Origin: Metarhizium brunneum
Lineage: Eukaryota; Ascomycota; Sordariomycetes; Hypocreales; Clavicipitaceae
NCBI RefSeq assembly: GCF_013426205.1
Contig: NC_089427.1
Coordinates: forward strand, 1,178,001 to 1,242,000
Direction: 5' to 3'
DNA: 64,000 nucleotides
Shown here: piece after piece, positions 22,333-33,689 of the stretch
How the letters are laid out: every line of letters begins with the position of its first letter
Numbering within the stretch: position 1 is the stretch's first letter
Notes under the pieces: model-generated
Seen by the model: only the letters and a program-made list of their open reading frames with translations
Database searches by the model: none
What the model was told of the DNA's origin: nothing
Translations under genes and position numbers: made by a program

Positions 22333-23945
22333 CCGGAAGACTTGCCTTGCGGCGTCACCCATTTTTTTGTGGTTCTATACCGGTACGCGGTAGTCAACTT
22401 CTAGAAGAATTGCGGGCCTTGGAGTTGGCTTTCCTGGTGGTATCGGAGCATTCTGCCTCCAACTGTTTAACACACACTGCTGGTTCGTCAGGGACCGGAA
22501 TGTGCGCTTGAGCCATGAGGCTTGTGAAGCTCGAGTTTGTTAAGAGACTAACCATCCTTCGACCCACCGACACCCCTGCCGTGTCTTGTCTCCGTCTTGC
22601 GTCGTGCGTCGTGCGTCGATTTCCTGTTGCACTCCTCAGGCCCATGCCGAGCAAAAGTAATCACTACCACGGAGGTCTGGTTGCTGTCTGTTCTGTGACA
22701 GACACCCGCTCGGCAGACTCGCCCACCCTCCCCACGGCTCGTCACCGGTACATGGCTTCTGACACTGTTGCCCCCTTGGCCTTGAACCGACCAGGAATAT
22801 TTTCGTCTCCTCTTCGGCAAACGGTCGATAGGTTGACATGACGGGGCGTGTCAAGCATGTAATATTTGCCTCCCATGGGGCAGCGCGAAACGAAGGACCT
22901 TTCGTCTGTGTGGCCCCTCGATCTCGTACTGCACCCATGATGATGTCTTGGCCCCATGTCCCATCCCACGGTAGCTCTTCCCGTGCTGTCGGACTTGATC
23001 TCGCCCCCAACGTAACCGTCCATCTGCCATGGGCAGCATTTAGGGCTTCCAAGTCCCCTTATGCTTCTGGGGTAATTCATGGTTTCTGCATAACAAAGAC
23101 AATTGGCGTGCCAAGAACTGGCAGAGGCACGGATTCACATTGCACATTGAAGAGTGTTTTGTCTTTACATTTCGCCTCCTGGGAAATCGTGTCGTTGTCG
23201 CCTCACACGGTCCACGAGGTTTGGGTTTCCTGCTAGGCCGGCCCCCTCTTGATATTACTACTCGCCTTCCAAGAACAGACGCCTACACAAAGGAGGACTT
23301 AGCTCTGCTCCTCGATGGACGAAAGATTGCAGAGACGGATCGATACTAGCCCAGTGGATGGATGGGCCAAGAGCCTGAGCCTGAGCAGCCTGAGCCTGTT
23401 TAGTCTCGTTTTGCTCCATGACCCTAATTGCAATTACACACACTACGCTGGGCTTGTTCCCGTTCCTGGCTGTTAACACCGGCCCTGGCACTCGCATCCC
23501 AAATGTACCCAGGTCAGTGCCGGGCCTTTTAGGACACACGCCCCTCCACAGAATCCACAGAGTCCACAGGCATCTGCCGTCCTGGGGGGGGATCCATCGG
23601 GATACAAGTAGTATACTACTCGCCCGCAACTTGATCTGCAATTCTACAACCACCATACTTACATCTTTCCTTTATCCAAACTGCCAGCCGGTGCTACTTG
23701 AACCTGCCTTACGACTCGGCCCGTGTAAAGCTAAAGGCCACACGCTGTCGCCGTTTCATCCGTCACGGTCCAAGTTCAAACCTAAAATCATCTCAAGGCG
23801 GTTATATCTGCTCCCGCCCTTGGGCTCTTATCATTACGCCTTCCTCATCACCGGCATAAAAACCCCGTCTTTCCCAGGGTCCTGTCCTAGTGGTAATTCA
23901 TCACTTTTGGCACAACCTGTTCTACAAGGCATTTGTTGCAAAGAC

Positions 23946-23957
23946 ATGTGCTCATGA
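23946..23957 (+). promoter_or_regulatory. Short upstream frame overlapping the vib-1 start
   Basis: ATG TGC TCA TGA: a three-codon frame whose stop overlaps the first two candidate start codons of the vib-1-like gene (ATGATG at 23954). It is also the end of a longer open frame that comes in from about 23418. If the mRNA leader contains it, the overlap could control initiation or force use of the downstream ATG at 23987. Inference from sequence only. Confidence 0.35.
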
Positions 23958-25950
23958 TGACTACGGCAGCATACCCAGCAGCTACCATGACCGAGCTCCG
24001 AGGAGAACCTGCTCATTCAAGTCTATGGTCAAATTATGGCGCCTCTTCACACTTGCCTACCCGCCTTGGAAGCATGGACTCTTCTATCCATGGGCACTCG
24101 CAACCACATCTCTCGGCTCGACCCCGAGGCGAGTTGGACCAGCCCTACTCGTATAACCGATATTCCCAGGATGAGCCCGCCTCTTACGACCGTCAAAACT
24201 CTTATTCTAGTCTGAAACGGTCCTTCTCCCAAACCGAGCCACCAGCCTACCAGGAAATAGTTCATGATATGAGGGACGATGGCTCGCGACTCACCGTGAA
24301 TCAGGACCACAAGTTGCTTTCCTTCCGACGCTCGCAAGACAAGTCCACCATTGTCGATCAACAGGGCCGTGTACAGCAACTTGAACTGTCTGCTCAGCTC
24401 CATGGCATGTTCTTTCTATCCGAGATGCCTGCGAGCAGCAGTGATGGCTCTGTATTGCAGCCTGAGCTGACTTGCTACCGTCGAAACCTGTTCCAGATCA
24501 GTGGTTCGCTGGTCATGCCACGAGGACAGCTCTCTGTGGTTACCGAGTCCAACGAAACGCTCTCCGTCAGTAACATGGAAGTAGCTGTGTCTGCCATCGA
24601 GTCTGTAGATGGCAATCCTGTACGACTCATCGTGATTCCCTGGAAGACTCCTCCACCCAACTCTCCCGAAATCAGCCAAGGCCCGGACCAGGAGCCGTCT
24701 CCGTTGCCTCTGATTCCATTCCAGGAGGATGGAAACGACAACGATGGAGACTTTGCCGTCTATCCCATCGGCTGGCGTCGACTTCAGTTCAGGATGTAAG
24801 TAACCGCTATGCATGACAGTCGTGGTGGACAAGTGGATTCGGTCTTCTAACACAACTCTAGCGCCACGGCCAACAATGGCCGTCGAAAGGAGCTACAACA
24901 ACACTTTGTATTGCACCTCAAGGTCCATGGCACGCTCTCTGACAACTCCAAGGTTGTATTGTCAGAGTCCATCACCGCTCCGATTGTGGTCCGTGGCCGC
25001 AGCCCACGCAATTTCCAGGCCCGCAAGGAAATTCCTCTTCTTGGCTCGAGCGCCGGATCGCGAGGTCAGGCGCTGGTGGAGACAGGATTGGGTGTTGTCG
25101 CCAGCGCTATTAATCTCAAACAAGACGGGAAGCCTAGGAGTATGGATATGCAAGTCCCCAGATCGGCGTTTACGTTTAGCCCCCCGAAACCTCACAACCC
25201 AAGCATCAATCCCATGAGATCCAAGTTAGTAGCCAAAACCCCATAGTATGGACTTCTTTTTTTTTTGCGCTAGTCGGCGGGAATGAACTAACTTGTGTAT
25301 CCCAATACAGCTCATACCCTTCTTGGAACTCCCAGGTCCCCTCATCAATGGCACCTGATTCGTATTCAAAGCTGCCACTCTCCGGATCCTCGGGATTTGC
25401 TACAGAGACACAAGAGTTACCGTTACAAACTTCGATTGGATCTTCGGTGCCGTTGCCACTGGCGACTGCAGATCAACCCCAGCCTGGTATACGATCTCAG
25501 TATAATTATACCACGACGTCGACCCCACAACTCCCTGGTAGCACGGTTACTTTGGGAGGAGACAGTGGTTTCAGCATGCCACGATACGTTGACAGCAATC
25601 CGAGGCCTTCCAAGAGCCCCCGGCACCAAGGCCACCAGTCTGTTCATAGCAATGGATCCATCCACAATACGGAAGGCCCAGACTATCGATACAATGCTTT
25701 CCGTGGTATTTCAAACGGCGTAGGTGATGTCTCGCCAGGTGGCAGCGCAGCCCCGTCAAGAGATTACTACCCTCCCGCTCATACATGGACAACTACGGCT
25801 GCAGAGTCTAGTTCGAGCCTCTCTTATGCCGGCAATGATGGCAGATCTTATTCAGGAGTGCCTCCACTGAAACACGAACCTGCGCCCTACAGCAACAGCG
25901 CTCGTGGCTCATTCGATACAATGAACAACTACTCGTGGACAGCTGCTTAG
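23954..25950 (+). CDS. vib-1: Ndt80/PhoG-domain transcription factor, VIB-1/XprG type
   Basis: Three exons, 23954-24795, 24862-25224 and 25311-25950, give 614 residues. Introns start GTAAGT and GTTAGT and end CTAG and ACAG; both junctions restore the frame (QFRIATANNGRRKEL, and PMRSNSYPSWNS). The p53-like Ndt80 DNA-binding domain covers about residues 110-390 and includes LTCYRRNLFQISGSL, VRLIVIPWKTPPPNSPE, VYPIGWRRLQFR and APIVVRGRSPRNFQ. The C-terminal third is rich in Ser, Pro, Gly and Tyr and probably disordered. VIB-1 in Neurospora and XprG in Aspergillus control extracellular hydrolases, starvation responses and heterokaryon-incompatibility death. The first ATG is uncertain: 23954, 23957 and 23987 are in frame, and 23987 has the best context (CTACCATGA). 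Followed on the same strand by DUF2011 and ham-2 genes. Confidence 0.93.
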
Positions 25951-27281
25951 ATTCTACGGATTCCCTGCAAGATAGTTCATGATATGTCTATGATATGTCT
26001 TGCAACAAAATCCTTCAAGATGCCCTGAACAGTGGTAGGCTGGGGTCTGGTGGAGTAGAATGCAATCCGCAGCAAGCCATCAATTTCATTTTGACTAAAC
26101 ATAATGTACTATATTCACTACTATTACTACTATTCACCATCTGCGTTGCTTGGCGCTGTGGACGCTAGATACCCGCAATTGGGGAGCCCTGGTTTGACCG
26201 TTTTTGATGCAAAACGGCCCAAGAGACCGCAGCCTGACCCTTTTGCATGGAGCAAGGCGGTTGGACCAGGGACGCCTCCGATCTACATATGTTATATGAA
26301 TCAATCAAACCTGTTTGACGCTGTATGGAACAGTCATATCTGACAGGTTGACAAGTTTGTTGATTTGGTTCGGTTGGGTTTTGCCGGAGTTGCATGGGCG
26401 CGCGTCCTGAGCATGCAGGCGAGACCCACTACTTCGACGTATATAACTGCATTTTTTGAGTACATTGCATTAGCATGGCCGGGATAGGCTCTTTGGTGGC
26501 GTGAGGTATGGTCTGATAGGGGGATTGATTGGGGATTGATTAGGGACATGTTCTGGTTTAATGAGCCATGGGGACGGACGGATTCGACGACAGACGCCGA
26601 GGCCGCACCACCCGTGGGCTGGCGTCGAGTTTTATTACTAGTTTTTTGCCCGCTAATATTTGCCTTGACGGCGGCGCTATAGCGATCAGAGGCTTCTTGG
26701 TTTTTTTTTTTTCGCATCTTCATTTCTTTTTTGTTTACCTTGCCCCCCCTGCCCCGTTCGGCACTGCAATGGGGTTGTATTTTCTCTCGCATTTAGCTAG
26801 CTTTTTTTAGAATTATCCCAGACATGCACACATTAGATACCAGAAATTGTCAAGGTTCTTGTGTTATGCGGCTTGGGGCTCTGGATGTTGTGATGTTTGA
26901 TTTTGAAGTGATTATGCTTGGCCACGATGAAGTCGAGCGATGGTCTGTTAGCGCGCGGCAGTTATCTCGCTACTAATAATAAGCAAGTGGAAGCAGACGG
27001 AGGGCGCTTGCTGGTCTCATCCCGACCGGACGCCTTCCGTTGGTCGTGTGCGATAAGATAAGCAAATGGCCCCAACTCACTTGGAGGCTTGAAGTGGGAC
27101 CGAGGCAGGTTGGTGGAACACTGAAACTTCATCCACGAGCCCAAGACGACTTGCTCACGAGTCACGAGCCACAGCCCGCGTGCACAAATCGAGGGCCACT
27201 GGTTCGCTATCAAGGTGTTCAATCTTAATTTGCGTTGCAGAAATCGCACACTTGTCCTGGCTGGTTCCGAGCTTGACTACA
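25951..27281. other. Intergenic region between vib-1 and the DUF2011 gene
   Basis: 1.33 kb with no supported gene. T-rich tracts lie near 26700 and 26800. It presumably holds the vib-1 terminator and the next promoter. Confidence 0.5.
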
Positions 27282-28180
27282 ATGTTTGAGCTGCCCGAGG
27301 CAAAGAGGTTCGCATTGCTCACGGGGACCTTCATCCTGGAGACTGTGACTGATATCCGTGCAGGGTGCGCCGGGAGGATTTGAACAATGATCGTGATTCA
27401 TCATGGAGTGGCAGTGGAGACGAGGGCATCGATCTAGACTTGCAGGCGAGGCTGAATGCGCAGATCGCCAAGACACTGGGCATGGATGTTCATGAGCCGG
27501 CGCCTACAGCTTCAAGTTCCCACGCAAAGCCTCATCTAGCACTCCCAAATCCTACCGAGGCCACCAAAGAAGGGGACGGAAAGCAAAAGGTCCAAGAAAA
27601 TTCCGACGAGGACCTGGGCGAGTTCGACTTCCGGCTCTTCAGCACGGCTGGCGCGCCGGCCAAAGTCGTCCTGGAAGATGACACCAGGCCTCTTGGAGAA
27701 GGCGCATTGGTACATCGACGACCTCCGTCATATTACTTGGTGCGAAATGTATCCGACAGCAAACGGCGAGAGTACTTGGCTGCAGCAGTGACTGGAGAAG
27801 AGGTCGTCGAGCGATCACACTGGCCGGCGTGGGGAATGGAGTTGCCATGGAAAGTGACAAAGGTGACTATCGTGAGAAGGGCAAAAGCCGAGGACAACGA
27901 AAAGATGGAGGGAGTGGTGACGGGGCAGGAGAACGCAAAGACGAGAAAACGGCCGGGGAAGAAGAGGCGGATTGCGGCGCGGATGAAGACGAAAGCCAAG
28001 AGGGAGAAGGCTGATATTGCGGTGAAGAAAGCGCTGGATAAGGAGGAATATTTAAAGGAGAAGAAGAAGAGGCTGAACCGGTTGAAAAAGATAAGGAAGA
28101 GGGCGAAGAAGAAGGCGGGCAAGGCAGACGGGGAAGAAGATGGCCAGGACGACGCCTCGAGTGGAAGCGGTGGCGAATAG
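27282..28180 (+). CDS. DUF2011-family basic fungal protein
   Basis: Two exons, 27282-27307 (26 bases) and 27364-28180, encode 280 residues. The tiny first exon supplies MFELPEAK and splits an Arg codon, giving MFELPEAKRVRREDL, a typical start for this family. The middle holds the family core (EFDFRLFS, VHRRPPSYYLVRN). The C-terminal third is very rich in Lys and Arg with Lys-Arg-Glu repeats that look like a coiled coil, then an acidic Asp/Gly/Ser tail. Strong basic stretches suggest nuclear or nucleolar location, but the function is unknown. The donor of the intron (GTTCGC) is weak, yet both the resulting frame and the protein start support it. It lies between vib-1 and ham-2, all on the plus strand. 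Confidence 0.85.
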
Positions 28181-28835
28181 GGCGGGCTAGAAGAAGATAT
28201 TGGTGATGCAACGGCACTTGTTAACTGGTCATAAGCGATTCGCACAGATAATGCAATTGTTTCATGCCGTTGGAGCCTGTAGATAATCGTCGCGTATAGT
28301 GTTACGGTGAATCGAATACTGGGATAGTGCAGTCCGGCTCAGGACGCAAGATTGCTTTTAAACCTGCAAGGGGAGAGCCTAGAATGAGATCAATTAATTG
28401 ATGGATGAATAAATTACTAGCAAAATATAGTAAATAAATAAACAAACCACTTGTGTCTCGCTCCGTCCTTGATGGATGTCTGTTTGAACGATGCATTTGG
28501 CTGCGCTTGTTAGGTTCGTGCCAGCCAATGGGGATGCTTCCTCCATGTCCGTACCTGCCACTGCCAGCCTGAACCCCCGCCAACCACACCAACCCAGAGC
28601 TAAAGCTTCGCTCAAAAACGTAGGCCCCTCAGATCGATAGCCACGCGAAAACAATCTTCAACCTTGATCAACAAAACCCACGAATTCGAGCGCCTGGTTG
28701 AGGTGGGACAAATGGACTGAAGCTCACACAGCGCACAACAAACCGGTGGACGGGACGCGCAATGCGCCAGGAACGACCGAGTTACGACATCACCGCCTAA
28801 CCTCCCTGCTCTCGTCAGTGTCACCACCACAAGCC
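28181..28835. other. Promoter region of ham-2
   Basis: 655 bases between two genes on the same strand. The left half is AT-rich (around 28390-28445). No gene is seen. Confidence 0.5.
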
Positions 28836-31800
28836 ATGTGGCCGACTCCCAGATCCGTTCCCGAGGAGACCTCTGAGCCCCCGAGGCCGACAGACGATGT
28901 AGCAGACACGGGAGAAGTTGCTGAAGGCGGAATGAGGGCCGAACAACTGAATAAACCCCCTGTACCCGTGCCGCCGTCAAGACCAGGCCTGCAGCGAAAT
29001 GCAATGCCTTCTGGTTTTGCAGCGGCAGCAGCAGCAGCAGGACCAGGCCAGGCCAAGCTGAAACAGCAGCCTCAGCAGCCTCAGGGCCCGGCACCTACGG
29101 ACTCTCTCTCACTGCTCCAGCTCCGCCGCATTGTCGCCGAAGTGAATCGCGCCGAGCCTGTTGCCTACGACTTTGTCTACTCAGACATGGGACCGCATGC
29201 CGAGGAGATTGACGAATGGTTCGTGTACCAATTCTGGCAGTGGGTTCGCTTGAATGCTGCTCAGAAGGCATTCGAGTGGCACTGGAACAATGATTCTGAC
29301 GGCCAGCATTCGTGGGACGATGCGGATCACGACACACGGGCCAAGTTTATACAGGCCGCCATTGCGGGAGTGCAGTCCAATGACGCGGCGTTGCGGTCTG
29401 CGTCAATAGGCAAGATTGTATATCTTGTTTTGGGCCGTTGGGGAGACACGGCTATGCCGAATGCACCGGTTGGAGGCAGCCGGTCGATTGCTAGTATACC
29501 CCAGCTGCAGGCCATCAAGGCCGGCGTGGAGTGTTTGGCATCGTTGGAAGGATTGCCGGTGATTTGGGAGGCGCTGAGAAACTGTTTCGAGTTGCATTGG
29601 TAAGGCGGCGACTCGCAGGGCCGTGTGAAGTGAACGGGCGATTTGCTGACTTGTTGCAGGTCTGGAGACATCCACCAACAGGCAAGCCCGCAGGAGGCAC
29701 AGGACGAGTTGATGAATCTGATGACCATTATGTATATTGCTATTCAGGAAACGCTGAACGACCCCGACGATATGTCTTCGTCGTACAAGGCATTGTGTAA
29801 GTGGCTTGGTGTGGGCTGGTGTTGATTCATTCATGTAGGTAATGACTAACGCTGTTGGTGGTTTAGTGGAATTGAATCCGTCTTTGGTGGATTTTATGTT
29901 GACGGCTACTTCTAAACTGCGATGGGATGAGCAGAATTTCATGCCGCTTACACAGGTGATTGAGACGTGGCTGGGGGTTTGAGGGCTGCGTTGCTAACAG
30001 ACGCGCAGATATTCCTCTTGTTCTGGAAAACCATCTTACTAGTATTTGGCGGCACGCGAGATCTAGCAAAGGTCAAGGAGGCCCTGAGTGAGATAAGAGA
30101 GGGCATGAATAAGGAAACAATCACAGCCTCGCCTCTGGACTACCATGTGTTCCGACAAGAGATCACATCCAAGTATCCAGCATATGTCCCTCCGCAGCCT
30201 CTAATACCCCTAGAAGACGAAACCACATCGATCCTACCACCCATTCCGAACCACCCAGCACGAAACAATGGCTCAAATGGAATTATTGCAACCCCCGCAC
30301 AGCTGCAAGCCGGTGGTGCCTCCATTTTAAACCAGCCAGTTCACATCGCCACACCTGCACCATCCCCCCCGCCTTCACCCGGAGTCGGTGGAAAAGCAGG
30401 CAAGAAACAGAATTACCAAACAAATCAAAACTTCCCCTTCATGTACCCACCCCTAGATGCCACTAGTAACAGCGCTGGCGGAAAGGGCATGGCTGGCATT
30501 GACAACTCAATCGTGAGTCGGCGATGGGAAGGAAGCGATATTCCCGCTTCGATTCTTGAGGCTGGCGAACTCTTCTCCACCAGGGTGCGGATGACGCGCG
30601 CAACACGGCAAATGTGGGAAGAGCGAGAACGCTTCCTCAAATTTGAGCGCGGATGGACGGAGAATGACGAGGATGAGGATGAGATTGAGGATCTCGACCT
30701 CAATGAGTTGACGTTGGAGGAGAGAGAAGTGCTCAAGGAGATAAAGGCCGAGGAAAAGACAACAAGACATGTACACGTTCCGGAGCCCGAGGTGGATTAC
30801 GGACCACACCCGGAGAACCTGTCAGAAAGAGATAAGCAACGATTAATAGCGGTGGAGAGATTCTACGTAAGTGCTCGAACAGAGAGAGAATGTGGATCAT
30901 CATTTGCTGACCGCCCTTGTATCAACAGAAAGAATCGTTGCCTCATTTGCAGTCACTCGTTATTGTCCTATTACGGCCAATCCTGGTCAACGTCACCGCC
31001 ATTGTAGCGCAGCAAGCTAGCCAGATGCCCAATGGTATGGCGGGTAGAGGTAATAACCCAGGAATGAATGGCGGCCCGGTTGGACCAAGGCCGCCAGAGA
31101 TTCCGGGACAGATTGCCGCACAGGAAGAGCCCGAGCCCTCACTCGAGGAAGTCGACGCCGCCAGGACGAGAGAAATCACGTCCAAGGCCATGACTGGGAT
31201 TCTTGTGCTACTTCTCAAATGGCTGAGGATATCTCGTAAGATGCCATGGTGTTACCTCTTGTTGAGCCCCCCCCACTGACCTTGTGCAGACGTTCTCAAG
31301 TTTGAGTATTTCACGCAACTACTTTTGGACTCCAATTACGTCCCACTGGTGTTGAAGCTTTTTGCCCATCAGGATGTTCAGCAGGTAGTGGACAGCAAAA
31401 TGGATCGAGTAGAGAACAGGTAGGGGACTCTCACCAACAAAATGAACAGCAGTCCTCGTTCTAACGAGCCAATAGCTTCTTCCAGTTCTGTAATCTGCGC
31501 TCCAAGCTCAAGGACAAGGCCGACAGTGACTTGGAAATTGAGGACGAGGAAGAAAGAGAAGACGCCGAGGGCGAGAACAAAACAGGGCAGCAGATGCAAC
31601 CCGACTCCGAAGATGACAGTGAAGACGACGCTGTGCCCCCACCCATCAAACGCAGACGATCCCCGGCTAGGGATCTTGATCCCGAAGAGGAAGACGAAGG
31701 TGAGGCCAGCGACGATCAGGCCTCAACGCGACCTGAAGTCGACGAACTCGGGTACCCCGTCAACCCTCTGCCGGAAGAACCCATCACGGATTTTTCTCGC

Positions 31801-32307
31801 CGCAACTTCTTCTCCCTCATCAACTACCTCCGCGTCCTCCAAAAGATTTGCAAAAACAAATCCCACCGCAACCTCCTCCTCGTACAGTACAAATCCTCCA
31901 CCATCCTGCGCAAGTCCCTGCGGGTTCCGCAGCCCGAGCTGCGGCTATACACGCTCAAACTCTTCAAGAACCAGGTCCCCTACTGCGGACGCAAATGGCG
32001 CCAGTCAAACATGCGTGTCATAACGGCCGTGTATCTGCACTGTCGCCCCGAGTTGCGGGACGAGTGGCTCGCCGGGAGCGATGTGGACGCCGAGGTGGAT
32101 TCGGCGCTGCCGCTGGAGCAGGCCCTCAGGAGCCTGACGCACTGGCTGAATGTGCGGCGGTATCCTGATAAGATTGCGGCGGATATACGGACGGCAATGC
32201 GGGAGGAGCAGGACTTTTTCACCAGGGAGTTGGAGAAGATTGACGTAGGGTGGGGGGATGAGGCAGAAGCCGGCGGCGAGCTGGATCATGTGGAGGGGTG
32301 GGCTTGA
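28836..32307 (+). CDS. ham-2: STRIPAK complex subunit, STRIP1/Far11 homologue (HAM-2/PRO22)
   Basis: Seven exons give 1038 residues: 28836-29599, 29660-29796, 29867-29955, 30009-30866, 30929-31235, 31290-31419 and 31476-32307. All six introns (53-70 bases) are GT-AG. Splicing joins FELHWSGDIHQQ, KALLELNPS, PLTQIFLLFWKTILLVFGG, RFYKESLPHLQSLV, ISHVLKFEYFTQLL and VENSFFQFCNLRS. The N1221-type region begins at about residue 90 (LSLLQLRRIVAEVNRAEPVAYDFV) and the DUF3402-type region fills the C-terminal half, ending in RRYPDKIAADIRTAMREEQDFF. The N terminus (residues 1-85) is Pro/Ala/Gln-rich. An acidic segment (about residues 750-860) interrupts the C-terminal region. The protein belongs to the striatin-interacting phosphatase and kinase complex at the nuclear envelope and ER, required for hyphal fusion and fruiting-body formation in Neurospora and Sordaria. 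The start at 28836 has the context AAGCCATG. Confidence 0.95.
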
Positions 32308-32768
32308 GTAGCCGATGCGTTAGCGAAGAAGTATGGGATTATATCTTTTGTTGGGACGCATGTATGCTAGGTTGGGGAGTTGGAGCACACAGCTTATCGG
32401 GTCTGCATGACCTGGAGTGATGGCGGTTGTGAGCACCGCCCATGGCCAAGCCTGTGTTGATACGAAACGAGACGTCGTTATGGTTCTGCCCCATGATGCA
32501 ATTACCAAGCGAAAGACGCCCCTGAGCATTCAGCCGCGTGTTACCCACGATAGTACAGTACAGAACAGTGTATATTAGTAACAAGTGTCAGGTCATGGCT
32601 CGATTCATTACGTAGTACAGCACCAAAGCCAGCCTCATCAAAAACGACAAGGACGTAGCGAGAGGCAACCCCCGCTAAGTCGGGGTATCACAGCAATCCA
32701 CCCACACGGCATTCCTCCCCCTCTCCCTCCCCCCTTCCGAAGCCCTATCCTTTCAGGAATCGCTCGCT
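32308..32768. other. Convergent 3' region between ham-2 and the MARVEL gene
   Basis: 461 bases between two facing stop codons. A C-rich stretch (about 32695-32745) lies just past the MARVEL gene. No gene is seen. Confidence 0.5.
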
Positions 32769-33689
32769 TCAAGCACGCTCGTAAATGCCATCCTCATACT
32801 TGTAGTTCCTGGCCGGCGCGCCACTCGTCTGCGGCGCCGTGTGCCAGCCCCCCGTCGTGCCGTGCGTCTGGAGCCCGTAGCCGCCCTCCTGCTTGTAGTA
32901 ATCAGCAGGGCCGTCGTGGTTCACGGCCGTGTTCTCGGTGCCGTAGCTCTGGCGCGTGTGGTCCAGCTGATCCGGGAGCGTGTGCTCCGGCAGGCGGCTC
33001 GCCTCGTCCAGCGGCGCGGCATCCTTGTCCCGGCGGAAGCGGCTGAAGAAGCCGCGCCTCGCGTAGCCCGAGGTGTAGTTGTTGCCGGGGGAGGGGCCGA
33101 AGCGCTTCTCCTTGCGGTGGTGGCGGACCAGGGCCACCTCCATGAGCATGGAGAAGATGAAGAAGATGCTGTGTGGCACTGTGAGCGTGGTTTCATATTC
33201 TGGGGTTTGATGCTTGTCTTACATTGCGATGATGGCAACGGCCATGCTGGCGGTTTGCAGGCGGCACGCGGTGTGGAAGCTGGGCAGGGCGGTGAAGCCG
33301 TCCGTGATGCCTGGGGCCGTGGCGTCGGACTGCCCCTGGCCAAAGGGCGTGTCGACGTAGCCGGAGCAGCTGCCGGCGCCGTGCTTGTTCACGACGGCCA
33401 CGTAGACGAAGCAGCCGATGAAGCAGAAGTCGAGGACGATGGCGACGAAGGAGGTGAATGCGAAGCCGGCGACGCAGCAGAGCAGCAGGAGGCCGAGGAG
33501 CGTGTAGAGGGCCGCGGCGCCCGAGATGCCCGTCACGGCGCGGACCGACGTCTCGATGGGGAGGTTGTGGTTGTGCAGCGCCGCCAGGAAGTAGGCGTAG
33601 ATTCCGAGGATCAGGGCCGCGCAGAGGAACTGGATGCCGCGGATGAACCACTGCAGGAACTTGAGGGCCAGGCCCGATTTTGCGCCCAT
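32769..33689 (-). CDS. MARVEL-domain four-helix membrane protein
   Basis: Two exons on the minus strand, 33689-33223 and 33168-32769, encode 288 residues. The intron (GTAAGA...ACAG) lies inside the fourth helix and restores VAIIAIIFFIFSMLMEVALV. Four membrane segments are seen: about residues 15-38 (IRGIQFLCAALILGIYAYF), 55-75 (AALYTLLGLLLLCCV), 78-102 (SFVAIVLDFCFIGCFVYV) and 147-172. The pattern is that of fungal MARVEL proteins, which organise membrane domains or vesicle traffic. The first intracellular turn carries the frequent ALHNHNLPIETSVRAV pattern. The C-terminal 115 residues are hydrophilic, with many Gly, Tyr and His, and contain GPADYYKQE, typical of a cytoplasmic tail. No specific function can be assigned. 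The GC content is high compared with neighbours. Confidence 0.85.

Larger units (their letters stand above)
20438..23953. other. Gene-poor region, right part, upstream of the vib-1-like gene
   Basis: About 3.5 kb without a supported gene. It contains an 18-base palindrome at 20851-20868, four CGTCCA units at 22309-22332, a GAGCCT-type repeat at 23371-23398 and the palindrome AGTAGTATACTACT near 23608. The right end is probably the long promoter and leader of the regulator that follows. Confidence 0.5.
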
